The position numbers and the translations under genes are program-made. 5,460 nucleotides of DNA from Bacillota bacterium (GTDB lineage Bacteria > Bacillota > Clostridia > Lutisporales > Lutisporaceae): contig JALNWH010000121.1 of the NCBI GenBank assembly GCA_023230985.1, positions 1 to 5,460 on the forward strand. Reading direction: 5' to 3'. The notes beneath the pieces are model-generated. The model was not told the DNA's origin, searched no databases, and saw only the letters and a list, made by a program, of their open reading frames with translations. Below are positions 5,409 to 5,460 of this stretch, in pieces (the first letter of the stretch is position 1; every line of letters starts with the position of its first letter).

Positions 5409-5460
5409 GTTAGTCTCGGAACCCAGCAATCGAATCAAATGATATATGCTTAGATGCCAA

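Larger units (their letters stand above)
5062..5460. other. 399-base noncoding region after noc, rich in repeats and hairpins
   Basis: No reading frame of credible length with a ribosome binding site is seen on either strand, and no tRNA or rRNA is recognised. The region holds two direct repeats (5087-5143 and 5233-5289), a hairpin between them (5179-5221), an inverted and duplicated motif (5305-5349) and a nested stem structure (5324-5408). Bases 5062-5086 follow noc without a recognisable terminator. parA (soj), a frequent neighbour of noc, does not start within the window. The stretch from 5410 to the right edge shows nothing I can assign. Confidence 0.7.

Noticed and set aside
5400..5460. 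C-terminal end of a minus-strand gene entering from the right edge (open frames ending at 5410 and 5400)
   Set aside because: Only about 17 to 20 codons are visible, with no recognisable motif, and one of them runs into the structured element; not supportable.
5062..5460. CRISPR array, tRNA or rRNA in the terminal noncoding region
   Set aside because: The two repeats are 57 bases, imperfect and 146 apart with only two copies; no cloverleaf or rRNA signature is seen.

Overview
The window is an AT-rich stretch of a low-GC Firmicute, most likely a member of the Clostridia. The evidence is gene content and order: the end of jag (khpB), then mnmE, mnmG, rsmG and noc, all on the + strand. This is the conserved origin-proximal block of Firmicutes chromosomes. 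Strong GGAGG-type ribosome binding sites and frequent TTG/GTG starts fit the same group. The species cannot be read from the sequence.

Layout: 1-71 is the C-terminal tail of Jag/KhpB, followed at once by a GAAA-loop hairpin. 118-1494 is mnmE and 1509-3383 is mnmG; they are 14 bases apart, and their products form one complex that modifies the tRNA wobble uridine. 3419-4138 is rsmG, the 16S rRNA m7G methyltransferase. After a 131-base gap holding a weak terminator-like hairpin and no convincing gene, 4270-5061 encodes a Noc/ParB-family DNA-binding protein. It starts at TTG and lacks the N-terminal extension of Bacillus Noc. Together the genes cover translation fidelity (tRNA and rRNA modification) and chromosome organisation.

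The last 399 bases (5062-5460) carry no supportable gene and are the unusual part. They hold two 57-base imperfect direct repeats, each with a palindromic core; a strong hairpin between the repeats; four copies of an 11-base motif (C[TC]CCACA[AG][TC]GC), two in each orientation; and a nested two-stem structure near the right edge. The parA (soj) gene that often follows noc does not start within this space. The four main genes look ordinary and intact. If the window holds something undescribed, it is this noncoding block: a structured RNA, an intergenic repeat family or an origin-proximal protein-binding array. The sequence alone does not decide between them.
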